A DNA stretch of 64,000 bases from Hyphomicrobiales bacterium (GCA_900473205.1 UCLB01000004.1:62001-126000), one strand, 5' to 3'. Numbered from the stretch's first letter, positions 49,056 to 58,848 are shown. Program-made: numbers and translations. The notes: generated by a model not told the origin, from the letters alone.

Positions 49056-50944
49056 GAGCGTAACTCCGCAACATCCACATTTCCATTGGCCAGCACGAGG
49101 TGACCGCCACCGAGATCGGCGGTGATGAGCCCGCTCTCATCGCTGTCGCGGAACTGCTTGCCCCAGTCGAACTTTCCGGTGGCGCTGATCTTGGCGATTG
49201 TGCTGAAATCGAGTGGCCTGTCCAGATCCGGGAAGGGAACGGCGGCCAGCAGGGATTTGGTATAGGGGTGGACGGGGTTGCGCATCAGTGTCTCGCGCGG
49301 TGCCAGTTCAACGATCTTGCCTTCGCACATCACCGCCACACGGTCGGCCATATAATCCACCACGGCCAGATTGTGCGAGATGAAGAGATAGGTAAGGCCG
49401 AGGTCTTTCTGCAAATCCTTCAGCAGATTGAGAATCTGCGCCTGCACCGAAACGTCGAGCGCCGAGACGGGCTCATCGCAGATCAGCAGTTCAGGCCCGA
49501 GCGCCAAGGCTCTGGCGATGCCGATACGCTGGCGCTGGCCACCGGAGAAACTATGCGGGTACCGGTTGAGCGCGCTGTCTCCCAGGCCGATGGCTCTCAG
49601 CAGCCCACGCACTTTTTCGGCGCGGTATTTCGCGTCGCCGCGACCATGGATTTGCAGGGGTTCGCTCAGAATATTGCTGACGGTCATGCGCGGCGAAAGC
49701 GAGGAGATCGGGTCCTGAAACACCATCTGTATCTTCGTGCGCAATTCACGCAGATCACCATCTCTGGCATTCATCACGTCGATATCGCCATTGCGGCTGT
49801 GGAATGTGATGGAGCCTTCATCCGGGCGCACGGCGCGCATCAGGATTTTGCTGACGGTGGTTTTGCCGCTGCCGCTTTCGCCGACAAGACCCAGACATTC
49901 GCCGCGACGAATCTCGAAGCTCACGCCATCGACGGCTTTGGTCGTGCTTGACTTGCCTGAGGTAAACCAGCTGGATTTGCGGGTGGTGAAGGTTTTGCTG
50001 ACATTGTTGACGCTCAGGAGAACACCATCTGCCTTGTCCACATGTGTAGATTTCTTGCCGATTAGGCTTTCCTTGTCGACCACCACTTCGCGAAGCGCCT
50101 TCAGCCTTTCGCCGGGCTTCATGTCGAAATGCGGCACGGCGGCCATCAGGCCCTTGAGGTAGGGATGGGCCGGGGCACGGAAGATTTCATCGACCGGTCC
50201 TGCCTCCATGATTTCGCCCTGGTAGATGACGGCGACCTCATCGGCAATATTGGCAACAACGCCAAGATCATGGGTGATCAGCAGCATGCTCATGTTGAGC
50301 CTGCTTTGCAGGTCGCGCAGCAGCTTGAGGATTTGTGCTTGTATCGTCACATCGAGTGCGGTCGTCGGCTCATCGGCAATCAGAAGTGCCGGGCGGCAGA
50401 TGAGCGCCATCGCAATCATCGCGCGCTGCCGCATGCCGCCGGACAGTTCGAACGGATACATGTTACAAATCTTGGCCGGATTGGAAAAGCCGACGAGATC
50501 AAGCGTTTCTTCAAGCTTCTCCTGCCGCTCCTTCGGCGTCAGAACCGAATGAATTCGCAAGGCTTCATCGATCTGGTTGCCGATGGTGTGCAGCGGCGAA
50601 AAGGACGTCATAGGCTCCTGAAAAATCAGGCCGATGCGGTTTCCGCGAATGGCCCGCATGGGCTTGCCATCTGGCTCCAGCTGCAGCAGATCGACCGCTC
50701 CGCGTTCCGGACGTGCCGGGTCGGAAAACAGGATGCGGCCGCTGACCTTTGCGGTGCGCGGCTGAATGCCCATGATGGTCTGGCCGATGACGGATTTACC
50801 AGAGCCGGATTCGCCTACCAAGGCGGTGACTTTGCCCGGCAAAATACGAAGGCTGGTGTTTCTGACGGCATCGATTTTACCGCCCATCAAGGAAAAAGAA
50901 ACTTGAAGGTTTTCGATACGAAGCAAATCGGCGCCTGAACTCAT
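49052..50944 (-). CDS. ABC transporter fused ATP-binding protein (DppD-DppF type)
   Basis: A 630-residue protein carrying two ATPase domains. Both have Walker A ([11 protein letters not shown] at about 43; [11 protein letters not shown] at about 360) and signature motifs ([11 protein letters not shown] and [11 protein letters not shown]) and Walker B with D-E ([24 protein letters not shown]), so both are intact. Fused pairs of this kind serve oligopeptide-type importers. It is first in the minus-strand operon that continues through the binding protein, two permeases and three glycosyltransferases. Confidence 0.92.
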   Translation of the reverse strand: MSSGADLLRIENLQVSFSLMGGKIDAVRNTSLRILPGKVTALVGESGSGKSVIGQTIMGIQPRTAKVSGRILFSDPARPERGAVDLLQLEPDGKPMRAIRGNRIGLIFQEPMTSFSPLHTIGNQIDEALRIHSVLTPKERQEKLEETLDLVGFSNPAKICNMYPFELSGGMRQRAMIAMALICRPALLIADEPTTALDVTIQAQILKLLRDLQSRLNMSMLLITHDLGVVANIADEVAVIYQGEIMEAGPVDEIFRAPAHPYLKGLMAAVPHFDMKPGERLKALREVVVDKESLIGKKSTHVDKADGVLLSVNNVSKTFTTRKSSWFTSGKSSTTKAVDGVSFEIRRGECLGLVGESGSGKTTVSKILMRAVRPDEGSITFHSRNGDIDVMNARDGDLRELRTKIQMVFQDPISSLSPRMTVSNILSEPLQIHGRGDAKYRAEKVRGLLRAIGLGDSALNRYPHSFSGGQRQRIGIARALALGPELLICDEPVSALDVSVQAQILNLLKDLQKDLGLTYLFISHNLAVVDYMADRVAVMCEGKIVELAPRETLMRNPVHPYTKSLLAAVPFPDLDRPLDFSTIAKISATGKFDWGKQFRDSDESGLITADLGGGHLVLANGNVDVAELRS

Positions 50945-51143
50945 GCCAAGGGTGTCCTCACCGTTTCTTATTTTGCCTAGGGCAGTTATTTAAGGGCCAT
51001 GTACATCACGTTATCGCAGGCCTGTAGTTCTGTCTATGCTCCTGAAACATCGAAAACTTCAGGATGTTCCGAATGTCGCAGGCTTGCGTGAAAACATGTA
51101 TTTGGAAGATGTGTCCGAGTTATTAAACCCAGAGGAAGCCACC

Positions 51144-52103
51144 ATGCCAGACAAGGCTTATTTCGATGGAAAACTGGCTGAGGCGCGGCAATTGCTGGCG
51201 AATAAAAATTTCAGCGACGCGCGCGATATTCTCGATCAGCTTTCGCGGGAGAGCGACCGGCATCTGATGGGCGAGACGACTGTGCTTGGACTGCCGCGCA
51301 GGCTTCATTCCGCTTTTCTCCGGCTTGCCAAAGCTGAAGGCAATGCGGTCAGCCGCACCGGATATCAATATCTGCTGGTGCCCCCACCGGACGTCTTTGC
51401 GCCCTATGGCCGTTTTTCGACGGAAGAGCGTCGGTTGATTGCAGCGAAGAACCGCCAAGCCGTGCCGAAATGCATTCACCAGATATGGATCGGCGACAAG
51501 CCGGTGCCGGTATCGACGGGTGCATGGGCGGACCATGCGAAGACGAACGGGCTGGACTATATCCTGTGGCGGGAAGCCGATCTCGAGCGGGAGGGGATAA
51601 GCTCAAACCCGATCTTCGCGAGAATGCTGGCGGATGGAGACTATCCCGGTGCGGTGGATGTGGCGCGCTACATCATTCTGGCGAAATTCGGCGGCATTTA
51701 TCTGGATTGTGATTTTTACCCGGCGCGCGACGATCTCAGCTTTTTCGACGTCTTGCCGATGATCGGGCTCACGGCCTTTGGCGAAGATGTGCCGCGCAAG
51801 ACGGGGCAGGGCACCCTGCTTCTGGCCAATTCCTTTATCGCCGCCCCGCCCGGCCACCCTGTCTTTAGCCGGATGCTGGATGCGTTTCCGGAAATCCTGA
51901 CAACGCTGCCGAAGGCGCCGGCATGGTGGGCAACCGGTCCCCTGATTTTCACCGTGGTGGCGAGGGCGGGCTCGGTGTCTCTGGCCGCGGCGCATTTCGT
52001 TGCGGCTCTCTTGCCGGACCGGGCACCTTTCAGTGACGTTGAAGCGGCGCGCGCCCGCGCGGATGCTGACGACGGTCTGCTGATTGCCTGGAAATCATGG
52101 TGA
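51144..52103 (+). CDS. GT32-like (DXD) glycosyltransferase
   Basis: A 319-residue transferase. CIHQIWIGDKPVP (about residues 111-123) and VARYIILAKFGGIYLDCDF, with the metal-binding DxD at Asp188-Asp190, are the signature of the glycosyltransferase sugar-binding DXD family (GT32 and bacterial mannosyl/galactosyltransferase relatives). The N-terminal 100 residues are helical. I chose the ATG at 51144 because GAGGAAG lies close upstream; a longer frame reaches 51036. Its end overlaps the convergent deacetylase gene by 9 bases. Confidence 0.83.
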   Translation: MPDKAYFDGKLAEARQLLANKNFSDARDILDQLSRESDRHLMGETTVLGLPRRLHSAFLRLAKAEGNAVSRTGYQYLLVPPPDVFAPYGRFSTEERRLIAAKNRQAVPKCIHQIWIGDKPVPVSTGAWADHAKTNGLDYILWREADLEREGISSNPIFARMLADGDYPGAVDVARYIILAKFGGIYLDCDFYPARDDLSFFDVLPMIGLTAFGEDVPRKTGQGTLLLANSFIAAPPGHPVFSRMLDAFPEILTTLPKAPAWWATGPLIFTVVARAGSVSLAAAHFVAALLPDRAPFSDVEAARARADADDGLLIAWKSW

Positions 52104-52829
52104 CAGCCATTGGCGCGAAGATCGCCAGCGGCAACCGGGGTGACTGGCGGTGAGTGTGAAGAGCGAGCGCAGAAAGGCCCAGACACTTTCATCGTGATCG
52201 AGATGGTGGGTGAGTATCCCCGTCATACCGCCGGTTTCATGTGCCTGTCGCATACGTTCTGCCGTTTCCGCAAACAGCAGATCATGGTCTTTGCCACCGC
52301 GTGTGCCGCGCCAGTCTATGACATCGACATGGGTGTTGAGGAGCGGAAGACTGTTCGCAGCTTCGGGGCCATAGACGGAGAGGGCCTTGTAGCCCAGTTG
52401 CGGCAAGTGCTCGATCACCGCCTGATCGATGCGGTTCCATGGTGGCACCAGCATCGGGACGAAACATGAGCCGTACAGGGATTGCAGTTTGGTCAGTCCT
52501 TGCTGCAATTCTCCAAGCACTGTCTCGAGCGGCCTGTGTAATGCAAGCTCGCGCTTTTTCTCGTAAGGTCCGGCATGGTTCTGGTGCGCCCAGCCGTGGA
52601 CGGCAACATCAATTGCAGTCGTCTGCGCAAGCCGCTTTGCCAGCGCCTCGCCGGTTGGCTCTGGAATGACGGCCAGCGTCATGGGGATCGCGAACTGCTC
52701 GGAAAGATCGAGCAATCGGTCCAGCGCTGGGCGCGGCGCTGTCGCGTCGTCATCCCGCAACCAGAAATCCGCGACGATGTTTCTGCTGGCGAAATTATCC
52801 AGCGTTTCCAGAAGCAGTTTTTCACTCAT
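52095..52829 (-). CDS. polysaccharide deacetylase-family protein
   Basis: A 244-residue NodB-like protein. The metal-binding pattern is seen as LRDDDAT (Asp26-28 region) and HGWAH (His78, His82). The C-terminus keeps LTHHLDHDESVW. It has no signal peptide, so it acts in the cytoplasm if translated as read, or on a lipid-linked or nucleotide-linked sugar. It overlaps the upstream GT4 gene by 4 bases (ATGA), which ties the two together. Confidence 0.78.
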   Translation of the reverse strand: MSEKLLLETLDNFASRNIVADFWLRDDDATAPRPALDRLLDLSEQFAIPMTLAVIPEPTGEALAKRLAQTTAIDVAVHGWAHQNHAGPYEKKRELALHRPLETVLGELQQGLTKLQSLYGSCFVPMLVPPWNRIDQAVIEHLPQLGYKALSVYGPEAANSLPLLNTHVDVIDWRGTRGGKDHDLLFAETAERMRQAHETGGMTGILTHHLDHDESVWAFLRSLFTLTASHPGCRWRSSRQWLSP

Positions 52830-53923
52830 GATGTCTGCTCCGGCAGGTTTTGGATAATGGCGCTCAGTGTGACCGCTGCGTTTTCAAGCGAGCGTTGGAC
52901 AGTCGCGAAATGGCGGGCATTTGCTGCCATCGACTGACGCAGATCGTCATCTCTCATCAGCCTCGCCAATGCGTCGGCATAGGCTTCGATATTGCCGGGT
53001 TCGGTCAGAATGCCGGTTTCACCATCCATCACGACCTCCGGCACACCTGCGATTCGTTCGGCAATGACAGGCAGGCCCGCCGCCTGTGCCTCGAGATATG
53101 CAAGCCCATAGGCTTCACCATGCCCCGGCCAGACATAGATGGAAGAGCGGGAGAGAATGCCGGCAATCGCTTCGGGAGTCTGCTCGCCATGCCAGATGAT
53201 GCGGCTATCATCGAATGTGGCGAACAGGCCTTTGACCGTCCCACCTTCCGGTCCATCTCCGATGATGTCCAAGGTCCATGGCAAATCATGCGGCAGTTGT
53301 TTCAACGCCTCGGCCAAAGCCCGGTAGCTGCTGAGCTTGTCGCCCGCTCGCATCATGGCAACGGTTGCTAGGCGATAGCGGGTGGGGGAGGGAGCGGTTT
53401 TCGTAAACGCCGATGTATCGATGAAGGGTGGTAGCATGGCGCGACGGATATTCGCCTCCGCCTTTGACAGCCCGTCCCGGTCTCGCTTCGTGAAGCAGAT
53501 ATTGACGGCAGCGAAACGCAGATCGGCAAGGAGTGCCGCCTGTATCTCGCCCCAGCCCATGGCATTTCGCTTTGGTGAATAGGAAGCCTCGGCGGTGACA
53601 TAGGCGATGTTGAAGCGTTGGCAAAGCTCCGGTCCCAGAAGGTCTCTCGCCTTGTAATAGGGATGGTAGCAGAACCAGATATCAGGCTTGCCTTCGCGGT
53701 CCCATGCGGTGGCGATGCGTTCGCGCTCCGTCTCCGCTGCCTGTACCAGTTCGCGGTGTTCTTCCCCGTCCAGGTCGCGCATGAAACTACGGAGCTCCGA
53801 CACGACTGCCACCTCATGCCCGCCCATCTGCATCGCCTTCATCAACTGGCGTGCCATCAGCCGGTCACCGGAGGGGACGGGATGGTTGGGAGATTTCAGC
53901 GGGGAGTAGAAGGCGATTTTCAT
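52826..53923 (-). CDS. GT4-family glycosyltransferase
   Basis: A 365-residue GT-B transferase. The N-terminus KIAFYSPLKSPNHPVPSGDRLMARQLMKAMQMGGHEV and the donor-site block SSIYVWPGHGEAYGLAYLEAQAAGLPVIAERIAGVPEV are clear. It is co-translated with the deacetylase and divergent from the UDP-sugar dehydrogenase. The sugar is unknown. Confidence 0.87.
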   Translation of the reverse strand: MKIAFYSPLKSPNHPVPSGDRLMARQLMKAMQMGGHEVAVVSELRSFMRDLDGEEHRELVQAAETERERIATAWDREGKPDIWFCYHPYYKARDLLGPELCQRFNIAYVTAEASYSPKRNAMGWGEIQAALLADLRFAAVNICFTKRDRDGLSKAEANIRRAMLPPFIDTSAFTKTAPSPTRYRLATVAMMRAGDKLSSYRALAEALKQLPHDLPWTLDIIGDGPEGGTVKGLFATFDDSRIIWHGEQTPEAIAGILSRSSIYVWPGHGEAYGLAYLEAQAAGLPVIAERIAGVPEVVMDGETGILTEPGNIEAYADALARLMRDDDLRQSMAANARHFATVQRSLENAAVTLSAIIQNLPEQTS

Positions 53924-54027
53924 CTGTCCGTTTTGCTTTGTCGCTCAAGGCTTCGTCAATGGGAATTTGCGGTGGCCAAACCTTGACACTGTGGCTGTTC
54001 TCGCCCAACTGATGGGCATCTCTTTCC

Positions 54028-55389
54028 ATGCGCGGGGCGCAATCAGCTTTGACTTCCTCTTCAAACGCACAGCAACTTTTAGAGCTTATCCGGTCGAAAA
54101 AGGCCAAAGCAGGCGTCATCGGCCTCGGTTATGTCGGTCTGCCGCTGGCTATGACCATTGCCCATTCCGGCTTCAAAGTCGTCGGCTTTGACATCGACCC
54201 CGGCAAGATTACCGCCATCGACGCCGGTGAAAGCTACATCGAAGCGGTCTCACACGATGTTTTGAACGACGCGCGACAGGATGGCGGCTTCGTCGCAACC
54301 TGCGATTTCGCGCAGCTTGCCGATTGCGATGTCATCGCCATCTGCGTGCCCACACCGCTGACGAAGTATCGCGATCCCGATCTTTCCTATGTGGAAAACA
54401 CCTGCCGGGAAATTGCCAAGACGCTGCGCCCCGGCCAACTCGTGGTGCTGGAATCCACCACCTACCCCGGCACCACGGATGGTGTGGTGAAAACCATTCT
54501 AGAAAAGACCGGCCTCAAATCGGGCTCGGATTTCTTCCTCGGCTTCTCGCCTGAGCGTGAAGATCCCGGTAATCGCGATTTCCAGACCTCGACCATTCCC
54601 AAAGTCGTATCCGGCGATGGTGCGGATGCGGCAGAGATGATGGTGGCTTTTTATGGCGCTGTCGTCAAAACCGTCGTTCCCGTCTCTACCAATGCGACGG
54701 CTGAAGCGGTGAAGATTACCGAAAACGTCTTTCGCGCCGTCAACATCGCCCTCGTCAATGAATTGAAGGTCGTTTACGAGGCCATGGGCATCGATATCTG
54801 GGAAGTCATCGATGCGGCCAAGACCAAGCCGTTTGGCTACATGCCCTTTTATCCGGGCCCGGGTCTCGGCGGTCATTGCATCCCGATCGACCCATTCTAT
54901 CTGACGTGGAAGTCGCGCGAGTATGATCTTCCCACCCGCTTCATCGAGCTTGCAGGCCAGATCAATACCGGCATGCCGCGCCACATCGTCAGCCGTTTGG
55001 CAGAAGCGCTGGATATTCATCGCGGCAAGGCGCTCAGCCGATCGAAGGTTTTGATTGTGGGCCTGGCCTATAAGAAAAACGTGCCGGATATTCGCGAAAG
55101 CCCTTCGCTGAAGCTGATCGAACTCATCATCGAGCGCAGCGGTGAGCCGTCCTATTTCGACCCCTATGTCTCTGAAATTCCGAAGACCCGCGAATATGGC
55201 GATCTCTTGGGGATGAAGTCTGTCGCATGGGACAAGCAGACGATCAGCGCTTTCGACGCGGTGCTGGTCGCGACGGATCACGACAATATCGACTACCAAA
55301 GCCTGAGCGAGTGGTCGCCGCTGATCATCGATACGCGCAATGCCTTTGCAAAGCGTGGCATCGTCGCAAGCCACATCATCAAAGCCTGA
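54028..55389 (+). CDS. nucleotide sugar dehydrogenase (UDP-GlcNAc/GalNAc 6-dehydrogenase type)
   Basis: A 453-residue enzyme that oxidises a UDP-hexose or UDP-N-acetylhexosamine to the uronate, twice using NAD. The N-terminal Rossmann motif is GVIGLGYVGLPLAMTIA (about 29-45). The catalytic Cys is in GLGGHCIPIDPFYLTWKS (Cys284). It resembles WecC/VipA-type (UDP-GlcNAc) more than Ugd-type enzymes in length and in the sequence around the catalytic Cys; the exact substrate is an inference. It precedes a small methyltransferase by 13 bases. Confidence 0.88.
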   Translation: MRGAQSALTSSSNAQQLLELIRSKKAKAGVIGLGYVGLPLAMTIAHSGFKVVGFDIDPGKITAIDAGESYIEAVSHDVLNDARQDGGFVATCDFAQLADCDVIAICVPTPLTKYRDPDLSYVENTCREIAKTLRPGQLVVLESTTYPGTTDGVVKTILEKTGLKSGSDFFLGFSPEREDPGNRDFQTSTIPKVVSGDGADAAEMMVAFYGAVVKTVVPVSTNATAEAVKITENVFRAVNIALVNELKVVYEAMGIDIWEVIDAAKTKPFGYMPFYPGPGLGGHCIPIDPFYLTWKSREYDLPTRFIELAGQINTGMPRHIVSRLAEALDIHRGKALSRSKVLIVGLAYKKNVPDIRESPSLKLIELIIERSGEPSYFDPYVSEIPKTREYGDLLGMKSVAWDKQTISAFDAVLVATDHDNIDYQSLSEWSPLIIDTRNAFAKRGIVASHIIKA

Positions 55390-55402
55390 TGGAAGAGAAG
55401 AG

Positions 55403-55885
55403 ATGAGCAGACTGGACAGCTTCATTCGCCGCCTGACGGCGCAGCGGGACATTCTCAACCATGTCCATGCCGATCTGAACCTCCCAGCGGGCAATCCCGT
55501 CATGGAAATCGGGCTTGGTAATGGGCGCACCTTCAATCATCTGCGCGAGCTTTTCCCGGATCGTCGTATCGTCGCTTTCGACAGGGCCATGGGTGCGCAC
55601 GCCTCTTCGGTGCCTGATGACAATGATCTGGTAATCGGTGAAATCGCCGAGACGGCGCAGGCCTATGTCGGCGTTGAAGCGGGCCTCGTGCATGCCGATA
55701 TTGGTACCGGCTATCCTGAGAAGGATGCCATCACACTCACATGGCTGCCGCAGCTTGTGGCGGGAATGTTGGCCAAGGGCGGTGTCGCCGTCAGCGGTCT
55801 TCCATTGGAGGAGAAAAGCCTCAACCCGCTGCCTATCCCGGCCTCTGTTCCCGAAGATCGGTACTTCCTCTACCGGAAAATCTAG
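55403..55885 (+). CDS. small class I SAM-dependent methyltransferase
   Basis: A 160-residue protein with a SAM motif I variant, VMEIGLGNGRTFNHL (about residues 33-47), and the following acidic residue in VAFDRAM. I chose the ATG at 55403 because GGAAGAGAAG lies just upstream. Its final codon and stop (TAG, 55883-55885) lie in the left terminal repeat of the palindromic element. The small size suggests a small-molecule or sugar substrate; unproven. Confidence 0.75.
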   Translation: MSRLDSFIRRLTAQRDILNHVHADLNLPAGNPVMEIGLGNGRTFNHLRELFPDRRIVAFDRAMGAHASSVPDDNDLVIGEIAETAQAYVGVEAGLVHADIGTGYPEKDAITLTWLPQLVAGMLAKGGVAVSGLPLEEKSLNPLPIPASVPEDRYFLYRKI

Positions 55886-56156
55886 AGCGCTTCCTTGTTA
55901 AATGGAGACAGTTCTGTTGGTTCAAACGGGATCGACTGCTTGTCCGGACGGCGCGTGCCGTAGCCTTAGCATACGGCCAAGCCGTCCGGGCAAGCAGACG
56001 GCCCGTTTCAACCAACCCGAAGGGCCGGGCATATTTCCGCCAGGGCTAAGGCGATCGGCTCGACCGTACCTTTGGGTATGCCCTTCGCCGATCGCCTTAG
56101 CCCTGACGAAAATCTGCTCCGGCAGAACGTTTCCATTTAACAAGGAAGCGCTCTAG
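55882..56156. repeat. 275-bp nested palindromic element (MITE/RIME-like)
   Basis: Perfect 25-base terminal inverted repeats (55882-55906 and 56132-56156; ends CTAGAGCGCTTCC... and ...GGAAGCGCTCTAG) enclose two large hairpins. Hairpin 1 (55917-56015) has a 14-base outer stem with one mismatch, a 17-base middle stem with one G-U and a 6-base tip. Hairpin 2 (56041-56105) has a perfect 19-base stem. The single strand can fold as a three-way junction. It resembles rhizobial intergenic mosaic elements (RIME) or a MITE; I cannot assign a family. It ends both convergent genes. Confidence 0.85.
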
Positions 56157-57817
56157 GCTGGTAGAAAAATCTGGCTTTCGGTCTCTGAGATCAGAAAGAT
56201 TTTCATCTGCGAGCTTTTGCCGCGAATGGGAATCGTGCGGCTTTGCAGCGTTTTGACGTCATGGCCGGATTGCCGCAGCACGGGTTCTGAAACGACGATG
56301 GCCGTGTCGAATTCCTTGGCCGCACTTTCCAGCCTGCTGGCAACGTTGACGGTGTCGCCAATCGCCGTGAGGTTCTTCGCGCCGCCATAACCCATGACGC
56401 CGACGATCGAAGGGCCTGCGTGAATGCCGATGACGATGCGCAGCTTCACCGCAAACTGATTTTCCAGCTCTTCGTTGAGCGTTTCTATGTTGCGCAGAAT
56501 GAGCGCTGCGGCTTTCAGTGCATCGCGGCTTGCCGTTTCCTTGTTGCCCTCAAGGCCGAACAGCGCCATGGCGCCATCGCCAATGAATTTATCCAGCCGT
56601 CCGCCCGCCTGCTCCACGGCTTGCCCCACCACGGTGAAATAGCGGTTGAGCAGAAACACCATATCATAGGGCAGGCGCGCTTCTGACAGAGCCGTAAAAT
56701 TGCGAAGATCGCAAAACAGGACGGCGATTTCTTCCTCGCGGCCGGGGCGGATCGGTTCGCCGCTGGCTGGAATGTCGCTTTGCTGTTTGGACGCCAGCAG
56801 CAAGGCCACGTTGAGATTATGCTTCGGACGAAGCTGGCAGGCGAGCCGCACGTCGGAATCGGCATGGATACGCTGAAGCGTCGCGCGCTCCATCGAGGAT
56901 GGTTCCGGCAGAGGCCCCTGCGTCTCGATGATCCGCACCCGGCAGGTGGAACAGCGTCCCTTGCCGCCACAAGCCGAAAAATGGGCAACATTGCCGGAGC
57001 GACTGGCTTCCAGCACGCTGAGCCCCGCAGGCGCACGCACCATCGCGCCGTGATCATAGCGAATTTCGATGGAGTTTGATCTTTGCCGCAGACTGCGTAC
57101 ACCACGCAGAACGAAGACCAGCAGAACCGCTCCGCCGAAGGTGGCCTTTGCGGTTCTTGTAAAGGTGTCTATGGCTGCTTCAAGCTCGGCCTGATTGGCA
57201 TGCACAACACGCGGCGGCGGGGGATTGTACTCCATCTCCCGGCCCGCATCGCTGAAGCCTAGAAGAGCAAGGATTGGCATCAGCACGGCCACCGTCAGCA
57301 GATAGGGCGAAATGCGCTTGTACCAGTCCCGGTAGCGCAGCCAGAAGAATATTCCCAAACATCCGTGCAGCCATATCAGCACCAAGGCTACGCTTTGGCG
57401 CAGACCGAGGAGAGGGTTACGGATCCAGAAATTGTAAATGACGGTCTCATAACCGACATCGATGCCATAGAGCATGCGCGACAGTCGTATGCCGCTGGCA
57501 TGGTCGATGATGAGATAGGGTATGATGAGCCCGATGAAGATTTGCAGCGCTTCGCGCACCGGCATTTTCAGCGTGCGGCGGACATAGATGGAGCGCAGGA
57601 CCAGTAGGATATGGGTCAGAACCGCGCCATAAAGAATGAGGCTGCTGAGAGGATTGAGCCAGAGAAGGCTAAACCACATGCGCCCATATTCGGCGGTTTC
57701 TATCGAGACCAGCGCCAGAGCGTGGTTCGACAGATGCGTGAAGACGAAAGATAGCATGATGAGGCCGGACAGCAATCGTGCACGCCTGAGCGACGTTTCC
57801 GACACGATATGAGCCAT
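56153..57817 (-). CDS. cyaC: membrane/ferredoxin/adenylate cyclase fusion (CyaC-like)
   Basis: A 554-residue fusion. An N-terminal six-helix membrane part (about 10-240) has His in THLSNHALAL, TH in the third span, DHAS and WLHG, as in fumarate-reductase-type diheme cytochromes. A 2Fe-2S ferredoxin domain follows with ACGGKGRCSTC and a last Cys in RLACQL (about 284-327). The C-terminal class III cyclase has VLFCDLRNFTALSE (about 369), GDGAMALFG and GDTVNVASRLE. This is the Sinorhizobium CyaC architecture, where quinone redox state controls cAMP output. I chose the ATG at 57817 over an in-frame TTG at 57856 because of the ribosome site. The stop is supplied by the palindromic element. Confidence 0.85.
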   Translation of the reverse strand: MAHIVSETSLRRARLLSGLIMLSFVFTHLSNHALALVSIETAEYGRMWFSLLWLNPLSSLILYGAVLTHILLVLRSIYVRRTLKMPVREALQIFIGLIIPYLIIDHASGIRLSRMLYGIDVGYETVIYNFWIRNPLLGLRQSVALVLIWLHGCLGIFFWLRYRDWYKRISPYLLTVAVLMPILALLGFSDAGREMEYNPPPPRVVHANQAELEAAIDTFTRTAKATFGGAVLLVFVLRGVRSLRQRSNSIEIRYDHGAMVRAPAGLSVLEASRSGNVAHFSACGGKGRCSTCRVRIIETQGPLPEPSSMERATLQRIHADSDVRLACQLRPKHNLNVALLLASKQQSDIPASGEPIRPGREEEIAVLFCDLRNFTALSEARLPYDMVFLLNRYFTVVGQAVEQAGGRLDKFIGDGAMALFGLEGNKETASRDALKAAALILRNIETLNEELENQFAVKLRIVIGIHAGPSIVGVMGYGGAKNLTAIGDTVNVASRLESAAKEFDTAIVVSEPVLRQSGHDVKTLQSRTIPIRGKSSQMKIFLISETESQIFLPA

Positions 57818-57987
57818 GCTTCCTGTCTCCGGTTGGCTATGTTCACCATGGGGCAATGTGCCAGGGGAGACGTCCCTGCAGAAAGCCGCTCGCTGCTATA
57901 CTCTAATGCTTTGAGAAGCAGAATAGATCAATGATCACGTCATCGGCATTTTGAAACGCGTGCGACCGCTGGGCCCGACGCGTCTCT

Positions 57988-58848
57988 TCAAAGCTCTATG
58001 GTCTGGCCGTCCCATGCGGCGAAGGCACCGGCGAATTCCTTTTTCGCATCCGCTTCGATGATTTCAAGCTCGCCGTCCGTGCGGAAAGGCGCGTGATGGA
58101 TGAGGCCGACGCTTTTGGCATTGGCGTGCTTGGCCAGAAGAACGGCCTGCTGCCATGAGGAGTGGCCGTAACCGCGATAGGTTTCCATCTCGGCATCGGT
58201 GAAACATGCGTCGTAGAGAAACAGGTCCACATTGTCGATCAGCTTCAAAACCGACTTGTCCAGCTTTCCGGTCTCGTGCTCCGTATCGGTGATGATGGCG
58301 AAGCTGCGGCCCTGCCAGTCGATGCGGTAGCCGATGGCATTGCCGGGATGGTTCAGCATGCCTGTGGTGATGTTCAGTTCGGGGTGAACCGGCAACACGT
58401 CACCCGCCTTGAAATCCTTGGTGATGATCTGGGCGCAGCAGATGTCTAGGGGAGCGGGGAACCAGGGCGGGCTCATGAATTCGGCCAGCATTTCCCGCGT
58501 GGTTTTCTGCCCGGCAAGATGGCCGGACCATATGCGCACATCGTTCTCACGATTGAAGAAGGGTTTGAAATAGGGGAAGCCGACGATGTGATCGTAGTGG
58601 CAATGGGAGAAGAACATGTTGACATCACCGATGCCCTCAGCCTTCAGCGCCTGACCGGCGGGCAAGAGGCCCGAGCCCGCATCGAACAGCAAGACGTGGT
58701 CTCCGCACCTCACTTCGATGCAGATCGTGTTGCCACCATATTTTTGGAATTTTTCTCCTGAGACGGGAAGCGTTCCTCTTGCTCCCCAGATCTTGACCCG
58801 AAATTCCTGTTTATTGTCCCGACGATGATCGTCGGAATGCAACGCCAT
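57988..58848 (-). CDS. metallo-beta-lactamase-fold hydrolase
   Basis: A 286-residue MBL-fold protein with the metal motif SHCHYDHIVG (HxHxDH), a further His in MLNHPGNAIGYR, Asp in ITDTEH and a C-terminal HHAPFRTDG. It belongs to the lactamase_B_2-like group that includes phosphodiesterases. I chose the ATG at 58848 (MALHSDDHR) because GGGGTG lies just upstream. It lies between a cyclic-nucleotide-binding gene and the cyclase, so cyclic nucleotide hydrolysis is a reasonable hypothesis; no residue in the sequence proves it. Confidence 0.82.
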   Translation of the reverse strand: MALHSDDHRRDNKQEFRVKIWGARGTLPVSGEKFQKYGGNTICIEVRCGDHVLLFDAGSGLLPAGQALKAEGIGDVNMFFSHCHYDHIVGFPYFKPFFNRENDVRIWSGHLAGQKTTREMLAEFMSPPWFPAPLDICCAQIITKDFKAGDVLPVHPELNITTGMLNHPGNAIGYRIDWQGRSFAIITDTEHETGKLDKSVLKLIDNVDLFLYDACFTDAEMETYRGYGHSSWQQAVLLAKHANAKSVGLIHHAPFRTDGELEIIEADAKKEFAGAFAAWDGQTIEL

